A stretch of 6,343 nt of DNA from Betaproteobacteria bacterium. GTDB taxonomy: Bacteria; Pseudomonadota; Gammaproteobacteria; Burkholderiales; Casimicrobiaceae. Shown in pieces: positions 3,149-6,343 of this stretch (its first letter is position 1; every line of letters starts with the position of its first letter). The stretch covers positions 1-6,343 of the forward strand of contig JAAFHR010000207.1 of NCBI GenBank assembly GCA_013298455.1. Direction: 5' to 3'. The translations under genes and the position numbers were made by a program. The notes beneath the pieces are model-generated. The model was not told the origin of the DNA, searched no databases, and saw nothing but the letters and a program-made list of their open reading frames with translations.

Positions 3149-6127
3149 CTATGGCGCAAAGTTCGTGCCGCAGTTGTCGTTCAAATACTGACGAATCAGC
3201 GCCCAAGTGTTGCGCGGCGGCGAGCCTGAAATTGCGCCGTCGGTCACCGCCGTTCCAGTAAATCCAAGCATTGCACGCACGAGCATTAAGCCGTCGCTCA
3301 CCGCGTTCGGAGCACCGCCGCTGCCGTCGATGTCTAGGTTGCACGACGTGATCTCGGTGCCTGTGCCTACGAGAAAGTTCGCCCAACCGCCTCCGACAAT
3401 GAGTGTGGCTTTGCTTTGGGCCGGCGTGTTTGCGGGAGCCACTTGGCGGACGCAGACGTGCAGCCCGTTGGTTATCGTTGATGCGTTTTGTCGGTAACTC
3501 AGCGCATCACATGCGCAACCCGCACTGCTTGACACGCAATACTGAGCGAAATTGCCCCCCAGTAGAGAGATGGGCACGTTGCCTGAAATGCCAAGAATTT
3601 GAGCCGAGTTTGACGTCTGAATGCTTGAAACTGGCACATTCAAATTCGGTGCGAACGCAAATGGATCGGGCAGATCATCGCCGTTGGCCAATTCCATGGA
3701 GAAACGGCTAACAAATGCGTCCGAGCTACCTGCCGCAGTGTGGATCGGCTGCGCGCCGCCGCTGCTGCCGGGAAACGACGTGGAGCCTGTGTAGCCCGTC
3801 AAGTAAATTTGGCCGCTGGCAGGATGGATCGCCAGTGCGTAAGGGTAGTCAAAAGAAGTGCCACCAAGGTAGCTCGACTGAAATCGCCGAGTGAGCGTGG
3901 CATCGAAGCGAGTCACAAAACCGTCAAGGCTCGCGCCCACCGACTTGGTCGATTGCGCGCCGCCCGAAGCGCTTGGCAGGTCGGTTGAATCGGTGTAACC
4001 CGACACATAGACTTGACCGGTGACGGGGTGAATCGCGAGTGCGTTCCCGATGTCGTCGGCCGAGCCGCCCAAGTAGCTCGATTGCAGGTGCTGAGTGAGC
4101 GCGGCATTGAAACGGCTCACGAACGCGTCGTTGCTGATATTGGTGAATCTGCTGGGTTGTGCACCGTTGGCAACGCCCGGTAAGTCCACAGAATCGGTGT
4201 AGCCAACGATGTAGACATCCCCACTCATGGGGTGAATGGCAATGGCTTGTGCGGCATCGGTTCCGCCGCCGCCCCAGTAGGTTGATTGAACACGCTGCGT
4301 GAGCCCCGCGTTGAAACGACTGACATAGGCGTCGAATCCAGCGTTACGGGTCTGCTGTGCGCCGCCGACTGTGCCGGGTAGGTCTGCTGCGCTCGTGCTC
4401 CCGGCGATGTAGACCTCGCCCGTGGCCGGGTGCACAGCGAGCGCCGTTGCGTCGTCGTTGCCAGTTCCTCCAAAGTAGGTCGACTGCAGGTGCTGCGTGA
4501 GCGTGGCGTTGAACCGGCCAATGAACGCGTCTGAGCCCGAGGATTTAGCGGCCTGAGCCGCAGTGCCAATGCCACCGCTTAATGGATTCACGCGCAGCAA
4601 GTCTGGTGAGGTCGTGCTGCCCGCAATGTAGACGTCGCCACTCATAGGGTGAATAAGCATCGAGCTTGCCACCTCCGTGCCCGCGCCTCCCATGTAACTT
4701 GTCTGAAGATGGGACGTGAGCGCTTCGTTGAAACGGCTAACGAAGGCGTCGCGACCGCCGGATTTGGTGGGTTGTCCGCCGCCCAAACGCGCTGGCAAAT
4801 CGGCTGAATCGGTGTGCCCGGCAACGTAGACGTCGCCCGTAGCGGGCTGAATGGCGATTGCGTTGGCCACATCCGAATCCGCGCCGCCGAAATAGCTCGT
4901 CTGCTTTCGCTGCGTGAGTGCTGCATTGAATCGTGTCACGAAGGCGTCTTCGCCGCCCGCTAAGACGCTCTGCGCACCCGTTGCTACGCCGCCGTTGGCG
5001 TTGGTCGTGGACGGTAGGTCGCTGCTTGCCGAGTAGCCAGCGATGTAGACGTCGCCAGATGCGGGGTGAATCGCGATGGCGTAGGCTCGATCAATGCCCG
5101 CGCCGCCGTGATAGGTGGACTGCAGCAGCGGATCAATGACGAGTGGAAGCGTAGGGTCGTAGGCGCCGAGCGCGAAGCGGTAGGTGTCGGTGTGTAGGCG
5201 ACCACCTGGGGTCGCTTTCGTGGCATCCGAGGAACCTACGACAGGCGCGGCCAGGTCCGCACCTACAAGCGCGTAGGCGACGGTCACTGAGTGGCGTTCA
5301 CCACTCGCCGTGTCCTGAAACGCAATCGGCGCGGTGAAAGTCACTGGGCCGTTGCCGGTGTGCGCGATCAATTCGCCTTGCGCGCCGATTTCAAGCTTCT
5401 CGGCGCCGGCGAGCTTGATCTGGATTTGCTTTGGGTCGTGATTCGGTGCGACCGTGAAAATCTTCTCGACGTTGTTGCCCGTGGCTCTGAGCTGCACGTT
5501 GATGCCAGCGTACATGTCGCCCAAGTTCACCCGCTCGTAGGTATTGAGGTTATCGGCGTGTTTCGATGGATCGTTGCCGATGCCGTAGCTCACTTTGCCT
5601 TCCATCGGGCGATAGCCTGCAGGGGCTTTGAGCGTGCTTTGGCTCATTGGGCGAGCATGGCCTTTGCCATCGACCAAGGTTTCGCTGAGCACCCAGCCGG
5701 GGCTGCGCTCTGTGCAGTGATTGTCGCGTTGTAGGAGCGGCTTGGCGCGAAAGCTCGCGGCTTGAGTGAGGTCGTCGTTATACGAACGAGGTTCGCGGCA
5801 AGCCGCTCCTACCGCCGAGTCGCTCTGCTCGCCAACGGCGATGGGCTTCCCCGGCAGGCTGTACACCAACTCGCCTTGCTTCGTCACGAACAAGGTCCCG
5901 GCAAAGGTTTGCGCAGCGAATGCAGCCCGTAAATCCCATTGCCCGGCGTTGGGTACAAAGGGCACAGAGAGCTTGGCAATTTTGTCGAGAGTGGCTTGAC
6001 TAGGAGCGGTGGCGCTGACGGCGACTGGCAGCAGCGTCGCGGCAATACTGATCAACGCGCTCGGCAGCGTATTCCTGTACCAACAGCCGGCGAGTTGGGT
6101 TGCAGAGTTGCATGGGCGTTGAAACAT
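3149..6127 (-). CDS. Secreted seven-repeat SBBP beta-propeller protein with dockerin-like C-terminus
   Basis: A large exported protein of 992 residues; function unknown, probably surface-attached or extracellular. A signal peptide at 1-39 has a long n-region (basic R18), a hydrophobic stretch LISIAATLLPVAV and a cut after V-S-A. Residues about 45-333 resemble DUF7948, the usual N-terminal partner of SBBP proteins (VPFVPNAGQ, VSYGIGNDPSKH, YERVNLGDMYAGINVQL, YDPTLPLVIDPLL). Residues 335-816 hold seven SBBP repeats. Residues 817-928 are beta-rich with four cysteines (864, 871, 873, 892) and a TITNGLHVCVR/ATLIVGGG pattern. Residues 929-986 are a dockerin-like module bracketed by C929 and C986. 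ATG 6127 is preferred because GAAGGG sits six bases upstream and the signal peptide begins there; an upstream TTG at 6214 adds 29 residues with no such support. An 82-bp REP pair lies in frame and encodes residues 106-133. The gene is convergent with the DUF192 operon and appears to stand alone. Similar proteins are often adhesins or envelope components, but no enzyme motif supports a specific role. Confidence 0.88.
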   Translation of the reverse strand: MFQRPCNSATQLAGCWYRNTLPSALISIAATLLPVAVSATAPSQATLDKIAKLSVPFVPNAGQWDLRAAFAAQTFAGTLFVTKQGELVYSLPGKPIAVGEQSDSAVGAACREPRSYNDDLTQAASFRAKPLLQRDNHCTERSPGWVLSETLVDGKGHARPMSQSTLKAPAGYRPMEGKVSYGIGNDPSKHADNLNTYERVNLGDMYAGINVQLRATGNNVEKIFTVAPNHDPKQIQIKLAGAEKLEIGAQGELIAHTGNGPVTFTAPIAFQDTASGERHSVTVAYALVGADLAAPVVGSSDATKATPGGRLHTDTYRFALGAYDPTLPLVIDPLLQSTYHGGAGIDRAYAIAIHPASGDVYIAGYSASSDLPSTTNANGGVATGAQSVLAGGEDAFVTRFNAALTQRKQTSYFGGADSDVANAIAIQPATGDVYVAGHTDSADLPARLGGGQPTKSGGRDAFVSRFNEALTSHLQTSYMGGAGTEVASSMLIHPMSGDVYIAGSTTSPDLLRVNPLSGGIGTAAQAAKSSGSDAFIGRFNATLTQHLQSTYFGGTGNDDATALAVHPATGEVYIAGSTSAADLPGTVGGAQQTRNAGFDAYVSRFNAGLTQRVQSTYWGGGGTDAAQAIAIHPMSGDVYIVGYTDSVDLPGVANGAQPSRFTNISNDAFVSRFNAALTQHLQSSYLGGSADDIGNALAIHPVTGQVYVSGYTDSTDLPSASGGAQSTKSVGASLDGFVTRFDATLTRRFQSSYLGGTSFDYPYALAIHPASGQIYLTGYTGSTSFPGSSGGAQPIHTAAGSSDAFVSRFSMELANGDDLPDPFAFAPNLNVPVSSIQTSNSAQILGISGNVPISLLGGNFAQYCVSSSAGCACDALSYRQNASTITNGLHVCVRQVAPANTPAQSKATLIVGGGWANFLVGTGTEITSCNLDIDGSGGAPNAVSDGLMLVRAMLGFTGTAVTDGAISGSPPRNTWALIRQYLNDNCGTNFAP
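3170..3343 (-). other. Dockerin-like Ca-binding module (residues 929-986)
   Basis: The segment starts CNLDIDGSGGAPNAVSDG and continues LMLVRAMLGFTG. D932, D934, S936 and D945 fit an EF-hand-like Ca loop followed by a helix, as in type I dockerin repeats. After a spacer (TAVTDGAISG) comes a second helix-like stretch TWALIRQYLNDNC without its own clear Ca loop. The module therefore looks like a degenerate or one-and-a-half repeat, in contrast to the two full repeats of cellulosomal dockerins. Flanking C929 and C986 could form a disulfide that closes it. I recall similar C-termini on many secreted beta/gammaproteobacterial proteins. Confidence 0.65.
3680..5125 (-). repeat. Seven SBBP repeats forming a probable single propeller
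   Basis: Repeats read on the - strand, first to seventh: 4907-5125 (73 aa), 4709-4906 (66), 4490-4708 (73), 4292-4489 (66), 4088-4291 (68), 3884-4087 (68) and 3680-3883 (68). The core pattern is (L/V/F)QSxYxGG, then A(I/L)AIHPxSGxVYxxGxTxSxDLP, then GGAQ, then DAFVSRFNAxLT. Seven units of this size fit a closed seven-bladed beta-propeller. Repeats 1 and 3 carry inserts of five to seven residues before the DAF motif. Repeats 6 and 7 are the most diverged at the end (DGFVTRFDATL, DAFVSRFSMEL). Confidence 0.85.
5731..5812. repeat. Inverted pair of GTAG-headed REP elements inside the coding sequence
   Basis: GTAGGAGCGGCTTG (5731-5744) and its exact reverse complement CAAGCCGCTCCTAC (5799-5812) face each other 54 bases apart. 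The match extends to 21 bases with one mismatch when the following CGCGAA (5746-5751, and 5792-5797 on the other strand) is counted. The right copy holds a perfect GCGGC-AA-GCCGC hairpin (5795-5806). Next to the left copy is a CGCGA-AAGC-TCGCG hairpin (5746-5759). A GTAG head followed by a short GC palindrome is the hallmark of REPs mobilised by RAYT transposases, best known in Pseudomonas and Xanthomonadales. The pair is translated on the - strand as residues 106-133 of the propeller protein. Confidence 0.85.
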
Positions 6128-6133
6128 GGTCGA

Positions 6134-6139
6134 CCCTTC
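6134..6139 (-). promoter_or_regulatory. Ribosome binding site deciding the propeller gene start
   Basis: GAAGGG, read on the - strand, ends six bases before the ATG at 6127-6125. It is the main reason to prefer this start over the TTG at 6214-6212, which has no comparable site. Confidence 0.75.
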
Positions 6140-6184
6140 GGTTTTCGGTTGGGGGTAGGCGCGGTTGTTTACGGCTAAGACGCG

Positions 6185-6207
6185 TTTGGCGTGCAGAGTA
6201 CGCCAAA
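6185..6207. promoter_or_regulatory. Perfect 8-bp inverted repeat upstream of the propeller gene
   Basis: TTTGGCGT (6185-6192) and ACGCCAAA (6200-6207) flank a seven-base spacer. The repeat lies 57 bases upstream of the ATG. It could be an operator for a dimeric repressor or activator, or a hairpin in the mRNA leader; no T-tract follows on either strand, so it is not a terminator. Confidence 0.5.
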
Positions 6208-6212
6208 TCCGC

Positions 6213-6232
6213 AAAAAAACACGGTTGTGTTT
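6213..6232 (-). terminator. Terminator-like hairpin with T-tract upstream of the propeller gene
   Basis: Read on the - strand, AAACAC-AACC-GTGTTT (6232-6217) runs straight into four more T (6216-6213), making seven consecutive T. The stem has six pairs and only two G-C, so it is weak. It could end transcription from a gene beyond the right edge or act as an attenuator in a long leader of the propeller gene. Confidence 0.4.
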
Positions 6233-6343
6233 CAGCGCGCAGCGAAGTAGACCGCACTGGCTGAGCGGCAGGAAGGAGCGCTATACAGCTTTTCAATCAG
6301 AAGCCATAAAAAATATGGGATTGGAAGAGTTTAGTAATTTATT
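6233..6343. other. Right-edge intergenic region
   Basis: No complete gene. On the - strand a possible weak promoter is TTATGG, an 18-base spacer, then TATAGC (the latter at 6285-6280); the match is poor. On the + strand an ATG at 6315 is open to the edge (MGLEEFSNL), too short to identify and with no ribosome site, so a gene running out of the window to the right is only a possibility. The last 45 bases are clearly AT-richer than the rest. Confidence 0.35.

Noticed and set aside
3680..5125. The periodic region as a possible CRISPR array or DNA-level satellite
   Set aside because: The period of about 200-220 bp varies and follows protein blades with synonymous drift; it is a protein repeat.
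5291..5734. A 147-codon + strand frame opposite the propeller gene
   Set aside because: It is antisense to the DUF7948-like domain, which has convincing motifs; the antisense protein has no signal peptide or known motif.
6128..6214. A 29-residue N-terminal extension of the propeller protein from a TTG
   Set aside because: No ribosome site precedes the TTG, whereas the ATG at 6127 has GAAGGG at good spacing and is followed by a normal signal peptide.
6315..6343. Start of a + strand gene (MGLEEFSNL...) at the right edge
   Set aside because: Nine codons, no ribosome site and no recognisable family; it cannot be supported as a gene from this window.

Overview
The window looks like chromosomal DNA of a beta- or gammaproteobacterium with moderately high GC content; the species cannot be named. 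The pointers are a CysB-type LysR regulator, a Bcr/CflA transporter, a GTAG-headed REP palindrome pair of the kind common in Pseudomonas and Xanthomonadales, and a C-terminal Ca-loop domain of a style I associate with beta/gammaproteobacterial surface proteins.

Left half, + strand (169-2817): three closely packed genes that look like one operon. They encode a CysB-like transcription regulator (169-1092), a 12-TM Bcr/CflA-family MFS exporter (1130-2344, 37 bp downstream, or overlapping if an upstream TTG is the start) and a secreted DUF192 protein (2341-2817, ATGA overlap with the exporter and a strong GGAGGA ribosome site). The regulator keeps all five sulfate/anion-contacting residues of enterobacterial CysB at identical numbering. 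E. coli Bcr has been reported to export cysteine, so a sulfur- or cysteine-responsive efflux unit is a reasonable inference but unproven. A tandem pair of GAA-loop hairpins with compensatory stem changes lies just upstream of the regulator.

Middle (2818-3148): a gap between convergent genes. It holds a 'TCATCCTGAG...AAGGATC'-type dispersed repeat, a GC-rich hairpin, a 16-bp T-rich tandem repeat, and two stem-loops after the - strand gene that may act as its terminator.

Right half, - strand (3149-6127): one large gene for a 992-residue secreted protein. It has a signal peptide, a DUF7948-like N-terminal domain, exactly seven SBBP repeats (probably one seven-bladed beta-propeller), a Cys-containing beta-rich linker and a single dockerin-like Ca-binding C-terminal module. 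The reading frame carries an 82-bp inverted pair of REP elements, translated in frame as about 27 residues. Its upstream region has two inverted repeats, one with a T-tract.

I found no tRNA, rRNA, CRISPR array or complete mobile element. The best leads are the REP pair inside a coding sequence, the hairpin pair before the regulator, the CysB-like/Bcr/DUF192 operon and the propeller-dockerin architecture. I do not see convincing evidence of a wholly new system.
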